Source: Hoylesella marshii DSM 16973 = JCM 13450
GTDB lineage: Bacteria; Bacteroidota; Bacteroidia; Bacteroidales; Bacteroidaceae
Assembly: GCF_000146675.1 (NCBI RefSeq)
Contig: NZ_GL397214.1
Coordinates: 2,371,163 to 2,435,162, forward strand
DNA length: 64,000 nucleotides
Direction: 5' to 3'
Shown here: positions 15,925 to 24,182 of the stretch, in pieces
Layout: every line of letters begins with the position of its first letter
Position numbering within the stretch: position 1 is the stretch's first letter
Position numbers and translations under genes: made by a program
Notes under the pieces: model-generated
Databases searched by the model: none
What the model was told of the DNA's origin: nothing
The model's input: the letters and a program-made list of their open reading frames with translations, nothing else

Positions 15925-18543
15925 TTAGAATTCCTGTCCCAGATAGAAGTGGATATGCCCGCCGCCTTTGGTTCCAAACACTTTGTCGAATCCGTAAGCC
16001 CAGTCTATACCCATAAGTCCCACCATAGGAAGGAAGATACGTATACCCAAACCAGCACTGCGTTTCATGTCAAACGGGTTGAAATGCTTGGTATCGTTCC
16101 ACGCATTACCGGCCTCGGTAAATGCCAAACCGTAGATGGTTGTATTGCCGAGCATAAACGGATAGCGCAGTTCCAATGTGAAGCGGTCATAGGCATAGCC
16201 TGCATATCCATTGGGAGTGAGCGAACCGTTTTCATATCCTCGCAAGCCGATAATTTCTTCTGCATAGCCTGTAGAGTAGCCGCTCATGCCATCACCACCC
16301 ATGTAATAGGTCTCGAAAGGCGATTTCTTATATTTATTATAACTGCCTAAAAGACCCATTTCCACACGTGTCACGAGTACAAAGCACTTCTGTGCGCCCG
16401 AGAGTGCCGTGAAAGTCTTCGATTTGAACTTCCATTTATGGTATTCCACCCAGCGGTATTTCTCCTGCTGTTCTTGCAGATAGGTGGCCGATTGAGGGTT
16501 GTTAGCCAGATTTCTATAATCCTTTCTGTCCCATTTCGACCAAGGCGGAGTGAGCGTAACCGAAGCTGTAAACTCCGACCCGCGGCGGGGAAAGAGTTGG
16601 TTGTCTGTGGAAATGCGCGACAGAGAGATACCCACGTTCAAACTGTTGGAATTTCCTGTGGACAGCAAGAAGTATCTCCAATTCTTCAGCATATAACGGG
16701 TGTACGACAGCTGGAGCGACAATGTGAAGTAGTCATCAGGCCAACGAAGTCGCTTTCCCCATCCTATCGAGGCACCAAGCAGCTTCACATACTTATCGGG
16801 GTCATAGTAATTCTCATAATTGTTGTAGTAACTGTTGCCATAACCATACATATAGTTATAGTAGTTATTCATGTAGCCATTGTTATAATAGTTACTTGAA
16901 ACATCCGTCTGCTTGGAATAATACACGCTGAAACTAAACTGAATCGGGCGTTTCCCACCAAACCAATTGGTGGAATATGCAGCATTATACGACTGATAAT
17001 ACTGGGCATTGGTCTGTGCTCCCAAAGAGAGTGTCTCGCCATCACCCACCGGCATGATGCCGCGATGTTCCTTATTTTTGTTGAAAAGGTTTCTGATGGA
17101 GAAGTTAGTGAGCTTTAATCCGACACGTCCGATAAGTCCCGTCTGTCCCCAACCTAAGGAGAGTTCCACTTGGTCATTGGCTTTCTGTTGCAAATCCCAA
17201 TTGATGTCCACGGTTCCATCTTCGTAATTGGGTTTTACGTCGGGGGCTATTTTCTCTGGATCAAAGTGCCCCATAGAGGCCAACTCTCTGGCCGAACGCA
17301 TCAAAGCCTCTTTAGAAAACAGGTCACCGGGCTTTGTACGCAGTTCACGCCTTACCACATTCTCATAGAGTCGGTCGTTTCCATTGATTCTTACGTGATT
17401 GATGTGTGCCTGTTGTCCCTCGAATATGCGCATTTCCAAGTCGATGGAATCTCCTACAATGTTTACTTCCGTGGGTTGAAGGTTATAGAAGATATAGCCG
17501 TTATTCCAATAGTTATTGCCCACGGCATCGTCGTCTTCGGTCAAACGCTTGTTGAGCAACTTTTGGTTGTACACGTCTCCTTTCTTCATTCCTAAGACCG
17601 CCATGAGATAGTCGGTAGAGTAAACGGTATTGCCGACCCATGTGATGTTGCGAATATAATACTTCTGGCCTTCATCTATCTTCACATAGATATCTACGTG
17701 CTTCTTATCGTAATTGCTGACACTGTCTTTTACGATAACGGCATCTCGGTATCCATATTCATTGTACTTGTCTATGAGTTTCTGCTTGTCTTTCTTAAAG
17801 CGTTCAGGGGTATATTTTTTCGACTTCAAAAAGGTAGACAGCTTGCCGGCTTCGTGTGTCTTTGAGAACGCACCTTTTTTGAGTAAACCTCCTTTTATTT
17901 TAGAATCAGACAGGGCATGGTTGCCTTCGAGAATGATTTGATGCACTTTTATCTTCTCTTGCTTGTCCACATCCACATCCAGAATCACTTGCCCTTTATT
18001 CGTTAAATCATCGTGTTGACGAATGGTTATCTCTGCGTTCTTATAGCCCTTATCATCGAAATACTTCTTTGCAAGCTTCTTGGCGCGGTCTATCATGTTG
18101 GGCGTAATCTGCGACCCTTTGATGATACCGAGCTTTGTCTCCATGTCTTCACGTTCCGATTTCTTCAATCCCGTGTAGTTGATGGTAGACACCCTCGGCC
18201 TTGTCTTCAAGTGAATATTGAGATAGATGCGACTGCCCACGATGGAATCGGCTGTGATGGAGACCTCGGAAAACAAGCCATGACGCCAATATCGCTTCAC
18301 GGCATCGCTGATTTCGTTGCCCGGCACGCTGATTTCCTGCCCTATCGAAAGTCCTGAAATACCTGTCAGTATGTAGTCTTCATAACCTTCTATCCCCGTA
18401 ACGGTTATGCCGCCGATGGTGCAAGAACGGGGTGTTCCGGCGTAGGAGATGTCGGGGTTCACGATTTTATCTTGTGCCATGCCCTGCAAAGCGATGCCGG
18501 TGGTCACGAGATTCAGAATGAATATCTTCTTTATAAAATTCAT
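15925..18543 (-). CDS. bamA: Outer-membrane protein assembly factor BamA
   Basis: 872 residues. It is the central component of the BAM machine, which inserts beta-barrel proteins into the outer membrane. A signal peptide precedes five POTRA repeats (for example VTGIEGYEDYILTGISGLSIGQEI and VRINGNDRLYENVVRRELRTKPGDLF). The C-terminal Omp85 barrel includes the VRGY-type motif as IGLRGYENGSL, and the chain ends with HFYLGQEF, an aromatic terminal residue. A Tyr/Asn-rich insert of about 35 residues lies near residues 555-590. It is placed between uppS and ompH as usual in the phylum. Confidence 0.95.
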   Translation of the reverse strand: MNFIKKIFILNLVTTGIALQGMAQDKIVNPDISYAGTPRSCTIGGITVTGIEGYEDYILTGISGLSIGQEISVPGNEISDAVKRYWRHGLFSEVSITADSIVGSRIYLNIHLKTRPRVSTINYTGLKKSEREDMETKLGIIKGSQITPNMIDRAKKLAKKYFDDKGYKNAEITIRQHDDLTNKGQVILDVDVDKQEKIKVHQIILEGNHALSDSKIKGGLLKKGAFSKTHEAGKLSTFLKSKKYTPERFKKDKQKLIDKYNEYGYRDAVIVKDSVSNYDKKHVDIYVKIDEGQKYYIRNITWVGNTVYSTDYLMAVLGMKKGDVYNQKLLNKRLTEDDDAVGNNYWNNGYIFYNLQPTEVNIVGDSIDLEMRIFEGQQAHINHVRINGNDRLYENVVRRELRTKPGDLFSKEALMRSARELASMGHFDPEKIAPDVKPNYEDGTVDINWDLQQKANDQVELSLGWGQTGLIGRVGLKLTNFSIRNLFNKNKEHRGIMPVGDGETLSLGAQTNAQYYQSYNAAYSTNWFGGKRPIQFSFSVYYSKQTDVSSNYYNNGYMNNYYNYMYGYGNSYYNNYENYYDPDKYVKLLGASIGWGKRLRWPDDYFTLSLQLSYTRYMLKNWRYFLLSTGNSNSLNVGISLSRISTDNQLFPRRGSEFTASVTLTPPWSKWDRKDYRNLANNPQSATYLQEQQEKYRWVEYHKWKFKSKTFTALSGAQKCFVLVTRVEMGLLGSYNKYKKSPFETYYMGGDGMSGYSTGYAEEIIGLRGYENGSLTPNGYAGYAYDRFTLELRYPFMLGNTTIYGLAFTEAGNAWNDTKHFNPFDMKRSAGLGIRIFLPMVGLMGIDWAYGFDKVFGTKGGGHIHFYLGQEF

Positions 18544-18564
18544 ATATCTATAATATGTCTTGTC

Positions 18565-19302
18565 TTATTGAGGGGCTGTCATCTGTTCTTCGGTCTTCCC
18601 GAAGCGACGTTGGCGACGTTGATAGCTTGCTATGGCCTCGCGTAACTCCTGCTCCGAGAAGTCCGGCCAATAGGTATCGCAGAAATAAAGCTCGGCGTAT
18701 GCGATTTGCCAGAGCAGGAAATTACTGATGCGAAGTTCTCCGCCGGTACGTATCAGCAGTTCGGGGTCGGGCATAAAGGCGGTATTCAGATGCTTTGTTA
18801 CTGCTTCTTCGTCGATGGCCTCGAGAGCCATCTGCCCCTCTTTCACTTCCTTTGCGATATTGCGAACAGCGTTGGTTATCTCCCATTTGGAAGAGTAGCT
18901 CAAGGCAACGACCATGGTCATCGCCGTATTCCCTGCCGTGTGTTCCATTGTTTCCTGCAATTTGCATTGCACCTCTTCGGGCAATCGCCTCATGTCTCCT
19001 ATCACTTGGAACCGCACGTTGTTCTTCATAAAAATCTCATCTTCGAGCGACGAGAGCACCAGACCCATGAGGGCTGAGATTTCTTCGGCAGGTCTGTTCC
19101 AATTCTCGGTAGAGAACGTATAGAGCGTAAGATACTTCACTCCCAATCGGGTGCACTCGGATGTGATGCGTCGCACAGTCTCCACACCCATCCGATGTCC
19201 GTAGCTGCGAGGTTGTTTGCGCTCTGCCGCCCACCGCCCGTTGCCATCCATGATAATGGCAATATGGCGTGGAATGCGTTGCATGTCTAATATCTCAGTC
19301 AT
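18565..19302 (-). CDS. uppS: Isoprenyl (undecaprenyl-diphosphate) synthase
   Basis: 245-residue cis-prenyltransferase making the C55 lipid carrier for peptidoglycan and surface glycans. The chosen start ([17 protein letters not shown]) overlaps the preceding gene by 8 bp; the longer open frame upstream lacks homology. Motifs are [14 protein letters not shown] (Asp binding the diphosphate), [23 protein letters not shown] and [17 protein letters not shown] with the AELYF ending. It is followed 21 bp later by bamA, so lipid-carrier supply and outer-membrane assembly are coupled. Confidence 0.95.
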   Translation of the reverse strand: MTEILDMQRIPRHIAIIMDGNGRWAAERKQPRSYGHRMGVETVRRITSECTRLGVKYLTLYTFSTENWNRPAEEISALMGLVLSSLEDEIFMKNNVRFQVIGDMRRLPEEVQCKLQETMEHTAGNTAMTMVVALSYSSKWEITNAVRNIAKEVKEGQMALEAIDEEAVTKHLNTAFMPDPELLIRTGGELRISNFLLWQIAYAELYFCDTYWPDFSEQELREAIASYQRRQRRFGKTEEQMTAPQ

Positions 19303-19981
19303 CTGTATCTTTGTTACACGTTCTACATTTGGGAGAGAGGCTATAGGTAAGTGTGAGACGGAAGAGCGAATAGCCATCGGTATTCTTGAAAAGACCGGTA
19401 CTCTTTACGCCGTAAGGGTCTTTCACACCGTCTAAACGGTCGCTCATAGAGAAATGCACAACCCATTCCCATCCCATGTTCACCCGTTCCGAAACCTTAT
19501 ATTTTGCACCTATCCCGATGGGAATACTGCCCGTAAACACATTTGTTCCTGAGCCTGTGACGGCCGTAAAACCTATTCCGCCGAAGACGAAAGGTGTCAA
19601 CCTTCGCGACCCGCGATAATCCCGACCTGTTCCGTAAGGAAAGAAGTTGTATTCATACGTCAGGCTTACGTCTGTCAGCGTATTGCTGAAAGTATATCGT
19701 CCGGAAGCGACGGCGGGATAATACGTGCTGACATCGGCGGAGGTTCCTTTCAACTTTCCGGTTGTAACGGCCAACCTGAAGGCCATATAAGGGTCTAACA
19801 CATACTTGCCCGCTAAAGTGACGGCCGGTTGCATATGCCGGAGGGGATGCCCGTTGAAGTCTCCTTCGTAGGTCAAAGCTCCCACGCCACCTCCTATCTC
19901 CATACGATATTCGGGGTCGTCTTGTGCCTGTACGGGACAGGCCATGAGCAAGAGGAGCACAAACCCTGCGAGATGCTTCAT
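19295..19981 (-). CDS. DUF6089-type outer-membrane barrel protein
   Basis: 228 residues. A signal peptide ([21 protein letters not shown]) precedes a beta-rich chain: [21 protein letters not shown], the long strand pair [22 protein letters not shown] and [14 protein letters not shown]. It ends with the strand [12 protein letters not shown] and the short polar tail [10 protein letters not shown]. It matches the DUF6089 proteins found just upstream of uppS and bamA in Bacteroidota, and overlaps uppS by 8 bp, implying translational coupling. It is probably an outer-membrane barrel; function unknown. Confidence 0.82.
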   Translation of the reverse strand: MKHLAGFVLLLLMACPVQAQDDPEYRMEIGGGVGALTYEGDFNGHPLRHMQPAVTLAGKYVLDPYMAFRLAVTTGKLKGTSADVSTYYPAVASGRYTFSNTLTDVSLTYEYNFFPYGTGRDYRGSRRLTPFVFGGIGFTAVTGSGTNVFTGSIPIGIGAKYKVSERVNMGWEWVVHFSMSDRLDGVKDPYGVKSTGLFKNTDGYSLFRLTLTYSLSPKCRTCNKDTDD

Positions 19982-19999
19982 GTGTCGATATGTAAACGC

Positions 20000-21424
20000 T
20001 TATTCGGTAAACGTCTTTTGTTCGGTCGCCCAGCCGAGTTTGTTGAGCCGCCCGCGCCAGATTTGCCCCGTAGAGCCGCAGATAATCCACAAGCAATGGT
20101 TGCTATCGCTCGCCAGCGTGAAAGCGGTGGCGCTACTACTGAAGCCCTTTGGCAGTTTGAAACGGGCATCTTTCACCCACGTCAGCCCTTCGTCGATACT
20201 GTAATAGAGCTGTGAGAAAGCGGCGACGGAAGAGCCTCCGAAGCCTGCTCCGCCAATGGCTATAATGCCGGAACCGTAGTTCACGGCAGTGAGGTTTGTC
20301 AGACGAGGCAGGGGAAAACGGCTTCCATGACCGAAAGGCATATAAGCCCATGCGTTTTCTGTAGTGCTTCCGTCGTATGCAGCCATTTTATTCCATACCA
20401 TAGCGGTCTTTTCCGAGGCGCTGGCAGCCATGCTCCGGTTGCCTATGAGCAATACCTTATCGGTATTCCGGTTGGTCGTCATGGGCTTTGAGAAGCAGCT
20501 GATGTCCTGCGAAGGCAAGTAGGCTGCATCGGTGTCAAGGGTTTCTGCCACCCATGTAGCACCGTTGTCTTTGGATAGATACAGAGCGTTTGTGCTCGTA
20601 AGGCCATATAGTTGTTTGCTGCTTGCCCCGATGAGCCGGCTGATAGCAGGCGTTGCCACCTGTGTCCATGTGGTTCCATCGGCTGATTTCAGTAGTTTCC
20701 CGCCTGTCAACAGATAGAGAGAACCGTTGAGAGAGGCCATGGTAGCACCGGCATCGATGCCTCCGGATATGTTGGAAGAGAGTTCTGTCCAGCTTCGCCC
20801 ATCGGTAATGGCACTACAATAGAGCCGTCCTGAAGTGCCATCGGGCGTTCCCAACACAAAGAGATGTGCGTTGTTCTCAATAGCTCTCATAGCTTGCAGT
20901 GCACTGAAATCAGCGTTGATGCCAAGCGAAGTCCACCGAAACGAGTCGGCCTCTTCTTTATGTATATTTACACTCACCTGATATGCCCTGTAACCGCTGC
21001 CATCTGAGGCATAGGCTCTTACTTCCCGCGGTTGCGAAAAGTCGATGGAATCTTTAGGGGCGTAAAAGAAGAGTGAGTCGTTAGACACGTGCTTAAAGAC
21101 GATAATACTTTTATTCTTGCCTTGAATGGAAGCAATGACATGTTTCATGTCTGTTCCGCAGGGCAGAGAGTCGGGGTTGTATATCTTTTTCTCCAACTGA
21201 TTGATATACATTTTGTAATTGCTGCCTTTTACAGAGACCTTATAGGTACTGTCCACTCCTTTGGAGGACTTGGTCGTCAGGTAACGGTTGAGCGTGCCCA
21301 AAGAGAAAGAGGAAATGGCCGTATCGCTGTAAACGGAAAGTTCTGTCCCGTCGTTTTTCAGACAAGAGGTAAAGAAACTCATGACGGACAACAGGAGAAT
21401 AAAGGCTGCAAACTTACTTTTCAT
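20000..21424 (-). CDS. DUF6242-type lipoprotein with Asp-box propeller
   Basis: 474 residues. The start (MKSKFAAFILLLSVMSF) gives a lipoprotein signal with a lipobox around FTSC. The N-terminal 180 residues contain DUF6242-like segments (SDTAISSFSLGTLNRYL and the two beta-sandwich halves). The C-terminal region is a likely sialidase-like beta propeller: the Asp-box-like words SADGTTWT, SKDNGATW and SIDEGLTW recur at intervals of 45-150 residues. No sialidase catalytic set is evident, so it may bind rather than cleave. It has its own -7 box and precedes the DUF6089 gene by 18 bp. Confidence 0.82.
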   Translation of the reverse strand: MKSKFAAFILLLSVMSFFTSCLKNDGTELSVYSDTAISSFSLGTLNRYLTTKSSKGVDSTYKVSVKGSNYKMYINQLEKKIYNPDSLPCGTDMKHVIASIQGKNKSIIVFKHVSNDSLFFYAPKDSIDFSQPREVRAYASDGSGYRAYQVSVNIHKEEADSFRWTSLGINADFSALQAMRAIENNAHLFVLGTPDGTSGRLYCSAITDGRSWTELSSNISGGIDAGATMASLNGSLYLLTGGKLLKSADGTTWTQVATPAISRLIGASSKQLYGLTSTNALYLSKDNGATWVAETLDTDAAYLPSQDISCFSKPMTTNRNTDKVLLIGNRSMAASASEKTAMVWNKMAAYDGSTTENAWAYMPFGHGSRFPLPRLTNLTAVNYGSGIIAIGGAGFGGSSVAAFSQLYYSIDEGLTWVKDARFKLPKGFSSSATAFTLASDSNHCLWIICGSTGQIWRGRLNKLGWATEQKTFTE

Positions 21425-21847
21425 TGGGCGATTGATATTATTTTTGGCTGCAAATTTAATCAGAATTCTGCAAATAGCTCTGTTTTTGCACACTTTATTA
21501 TATAAAATAGGGTTTGTAAACGCATTTTTAACCCAAATCGGTCATGAGAGTCTGTCAGATTTTGTTTGATGGTTGTTCAGATTGTTTGCCGTCCGCTCGA
21601 AGGCGTAGCGGGCTACGTCAAGAGAGGACGGCAGGCAAGATGCCGACAAGCAAATAAAAGATGACAGGAAGCTATGTCATCCACATTGAAAGGATTGATA
21701 AGCAGTCTCATGACCAATTTTGGGTTTAAGTTCTGTTTACGCAAGTGGGGACAAGGGCTGCCGATAAGCGAATGAACCACACTGAAAATGCGTCGACGGA
21801 CAGGCAGACCGACGATTGGGAAAAGCACACAGAGGAGGGAACTTGCC
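21425..21847. other. Intergenic region with structured elements and promoter
   Basis: No protein-coding gene is supported in this stretch. It holds a minus-strand -7 box TAAATTTG (21451-21458) for the DUF6242 gene. It also contains two copies of the motif CTCATGACCNATTTGGGTTTAA (minus near 21529-21550, plus near 21707-21730). A nested hairpin with outer stem GCCGTCC/GGACGGC and inner stem GTAG/CTAC lies near 21589-21632, and a GATGACA/TGTCATC stem near 21660-21681. The nested hairpin could be part of a non-coding RNA; no known family was recognised. Confidence 0.45.
21451..21458 (-). promoter_or_regulatory. -7 promoter box for the DUF6242 gene
   Basis: Minus-strand TAAATTTG fits TAnnTTTG and lies 27 bp before the ATG at 21424. 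It probably also drives the downstream DUF6089-uppS-bamA genes. Confidence 0.55.
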
Positions 21848-21935
21848 GGAGCTATGCTTTAACAGCGTAAAAGGATAGCTCTAACCTCCTAAAAGCATAG
21901 CGTTTACACGCTCAAAGCACAGCTTTTGCAAAACA
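21848..21935. repeat. 22-bp tandem array (AAAGCATAGC family), four units
   Basis: Four consecutive 22-bp units start at 21848, 21870, 21892 and 21914. Units two to four begin AAAGGATAGC, AAAGCATAGC and AAAGCACAGC; the first is more diverged (GGAGCTATGCTTT). The same family with the same period occurs at 34878-34965 and, inverted, at 60270-60329. Outside the repeats the gap to 22064 is featureless. Confidence 0.75.
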
Positions 21936-22064
21936 ATCTGTATCCTATTGATTATCAGAAGTTTGCATCCGTTCCGCAGGCAACTTCCTTGTCGTGGATT
22001 GAAAGGCGCTCTGTGATGCCTCTCATCCTACGGCTTGCGACCATTCTCCTTGCATTTCACTCCC

Positions 22065-22104
22065 ATAAAAGAAAAGCCTGCTATCCGTAAGAGGATAACA
22101 GGCT
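22065..22104 (-). terminator. Rho-independent terminator of tRNA-Leu
   Basis: On the minus strand AGCCTG-TTATCC / GGATAG-CAGGCT forms a stem with a 6-base loop, followed by TTTTCTTTTAT. It begins 14 bp after the tRNA 3' end. Confidence 0.85.
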
Positions 22105-22117
22105 ATGGATTGTTGCG

Positions 22118-22199
22118 TGCGCCCAATAGGACTCGAACCTACACATCGCGAGATACCAGATCCTAAGTCTGGCGCGTCTACCAATTCCGCCACGGGCGC
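22118..22199 (-). tRNA. tRNA-Leu (anticodon UAG)
   Basis: On the minus strand the acceptor GCGCCCG pairs with TGGGCGC plus discriminator A. The D-arm region is GCGGAATTGGTAGACGC, the anticodon stem CCAGA/TCTGG encloses CTTAGGA (anticodon TAG), a short variable arm TATCTCGCGATG follows, and the T arm is GTAGG-TTCGAGT-CCTAT. The 82-base length fits a class II tRNA-Leu. CCA is not encoded. Confidence 0.95.
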
Positions 22200-22221
22200 A
22201 AAACTTTCATTTTAAGCTGTG

Positions 22222-22229
22222 CAAAGGTA
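22222..22229 (-). promoter_or_regulatory. -7 promoter box for tRNA-Leu
   Basis: Minus-strand TACCTTTG fits TAnnTTTG and lies 22 bp upstream of the tRNA 5' end. Confidence 0.6.
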
Positions 22230-22253
22230 GCGGTATTTCTCGGAACGACCAAA

Positions 22254-23258
22254 TTATTCATGCAATAATTTGCGGGCGTATTCTATCAACGTGTCCTTTC
22301 CGTCTTTCAAGTCTTTATCGGCGAGGGCTACATAGTGGTCGGGGGCGATGCCAAACTCCGTGTGCCGACGGTCTCGGTCGTATGTGGGGCATGCGCTGAA
22401 CCTGATACTCCAGCCGTTGGGAAGCTCGCCCGAAAAGGGCAATCCTGCCCCTCCGCCGGTACGGTCGCCCACCGTTTGCACTTGGGGACAGCATTTCATG
22501 TACTTCACAAATTCGTTGGCGGCACTGAACACCTTGCGGTTGGTGAGCACAACGACGGCTTTCTGCCATCTGATGCCTCGTCCGGGTTTGAGTCGTTGTT
22601 CCTGCATAGGCGAAAAATCGCTGTGCCCCGGCCCTCTTTTATGTTGCATATAGCCCACAAGCAGGTTTTTGTTGGTAAAACGGGAAGCCAGCATCTCTGC
22701 CGCTGTCAGCAAGCCTCCACCGTTGCCACGCACGTCGATAATGAGTCCGTTGCAGGGTGCGAGATAGAGCAGTGCATGGTCTAAATTACCGGCTCCAATG
22801 CCATTGGCAAAGTTAGGGCACTGGATGTAGCCGATATTATCGTCAAGAATGCGGTAGCGAAGACTGCCGGCTATGTGATAGCCGGTGCCTAAATATTTGC
22901 GGATGAGGGTATCGCTTTGGTTGGAAGGGTAGTTTTCGTGGTACGACCAGTTGCGTGCCACATCGAAAGGAGAATAAATATTCACATGCCCGTCTTTGAG
23001 TTCGGCCAGCATGTGGGTAAGTACCTCGAAGAGTTGGCTGTTCGTCATGCTCTCGTCCACTTGCTTCGCATAGCGTGCATGCACCTCGTTCCAGTCCAGT
23101 CCGTAGGTTTCTTTCTTGTAGTCGAAGAAGCAGTAATGCTCGTCTACTTGCTTCCAAAGCGATTCGAAGTTGCCTCGGGCGTTGTCTGAGAAGGTTTCTT
23201 CACGCACGCACGCTGTGAGAATGGCGAGCAGCCATACGTATAGAAATAGGTGTTTCAT
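22254..23258 (-). CDS. S41-family peptidase, lipoprotein
   Basis: 334 residues. A lipoprotein-type leader (MKHLFLYVWLLAILTAC) is followed by an N-terminal helical domain (NFESLWKQVDEHYCFFDYK, ELKDGHVNIYSP), the usual start of Bacteroidota S41 proteins. The tail-specific protease core contains NIGYIQCPNF, GLIIDVRGNGGG and VVLTNRKVFSAANEFV, in which the serine is the likely nucleophile, plus GDRTGGGAGLPF. No complete PDZ domain is seen. Probably a periplasmic or surface-anchored processing peptidase. It follows the DUF3316 gene with a 6-bp gap. Confidence 0.9.
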   Translation of the reverse strand: MKHLFLYVWLLAILTACVREETFSDNARGNFESLWKQVDEHYCFFDYKKETYGLDWNEVHARYAKQVDESMTNSQLFEVLTHMLAELKDGHVNIYSPFDVARNWSYHENYPSNQSDTLIRKYLGTGYHIAGSLRYRILDDNIGYIQCPNFANGIGAGNLDHALLYLAPCNGLIIDVRGNGGGLLTAAEMLASRFTNKNLLVGYMQHKRGPGHSDFSPMQEQRLKPGRGIRWQKAVVVLTNRKVFSAANEFVKYMKCCPQVQTVGDRTGGGAGLPFSGELPNGWSIRFSACPTYDRDRRHTEFGIAPDHYVALADKDLKDGKDTLIEYARKLLHE

Positions 23259-23264
23259 GACTTA

Positions 23265-24182
23265 TTAACGTTTGATGGAAAAGCGTTTGACGTAGCCCAG
23301 CAAAAAGGCATGGGTATAGGTGTGTTGTTTCAATGCGTTGACGGCAGCTTGGCGATAATCGCCGAGGTAGCCTACAGTGAAAGTGGATTTGCCAAGAGGA
23401 ATATCGAAAGTCAGCATCTGTCGCAGCGATGGGGTGGCAATGAAGGTAGTGGGCACGATGTTGCGGTCGTAGTTTCCTTTGTTGAAGATTTCATAATAAG
23501 ACTGTCCGTAACGGGGAGAGAACATCAGCCCTGCCAGCGGAGCTGCCGCTTCGTAGCGCAAGAGATAGTGTCGGCCGTGGAAAATGAAGGAATAGCTCGC
23601 GGTCACCGACGGCATTATGTGGAGGGCGACCTTGGCTTGTGCGGGATTGTTGCTGTTGCGGGTGTTGTAAAGAAAACCTATTTGGGCATCCAACAGACCG
23701 CCGACCTTGATGCGAAGCCTGCCTTCGAGCAAGCGCCAATGATAGTGCCAACCGTAATCGAAGGTGTACATGCCACTCAGTTCGTTGCCGTCCTGCGACC
23801 TCGGAGCAGCTTTGGCCACTTCTCCCCGATGGCTTATCTCGCACGAAAAAGGGGTTCCCGACTTGTGGTAGACCGTGTGTGAGAGGAAGCTGAGCGAGGT
23901 TCCACGATATTGTTCGGGCGAGAGATAGGTGTCGAGGATAAGCGTATGCCCTATGGCCAGCATCTTGCGGCGGGTGACCGGAGCCTCTTCGTAGGGGTCG
24001 AGTCCCTCTCGTCCTCCTTGCAGCAGCATGGCAATACTGTCGTGAACCTCAACCGACAACGTGTCCGAGCTTTGTGCATGCAGGCTTGTTGCCCAGCAAA
24101 TAAAGGCTGCGAGCAGGACTGCCATCCCCATAAAATGCGAGCGGGTAGCAACCGGAGAGAGAGGGTTACGCATCTGTTTCAT
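23265..24182 (-). CDS. DUF3316-type exported protein
   Basis: 305 residues from 24182 (an ATG at 24173 is also possible). Either start overlaps the 3' end of the topoisomerase gene, implying translational coupling. The leader MAVLLAAFICWATSLHAQS is followed by a region with VHDSIAMLLQGGREGLDPYE. Strands such as SGMYTFDYGWHYHWRLLEG and FTVGYLGDYRQAAVNALKQ suggest a beta barrel ending in LLGYVKRFSIKR. It fits the DUF3316 family of Bacteroidota. Function unknown; an outer-membrane location is inferred from the strand pattern. Confidence 0.78.
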   Translation of the reverse strand: MKQMRNPLSPVATRSHFMGMAVLLAAFICWATSLHAQSSDTLSVEVHDSIAMLLQGGREGLDPYEEAPVTRRKMLAIGHTLILDTYLSPEQYRGTSLSFLSHTVYHKSGTPFSCEISHRGEVAKAAPRSQDGNELSGMYTFDYGWHYHWRLLEGRLRIKVGGLLDAQIGFLYNTRNSNNPAQAKVALHIMPSVTASYSFIFHGRHYLLRYEAAAPLAGLMFSPRYGQSYYEIFNKGNYDRNIVPTTFIATPSLRQMLTFDIPLGKSTFTVGYLGDYRQAAVNALKQHTYTHAFLLGYVKRFSIKR

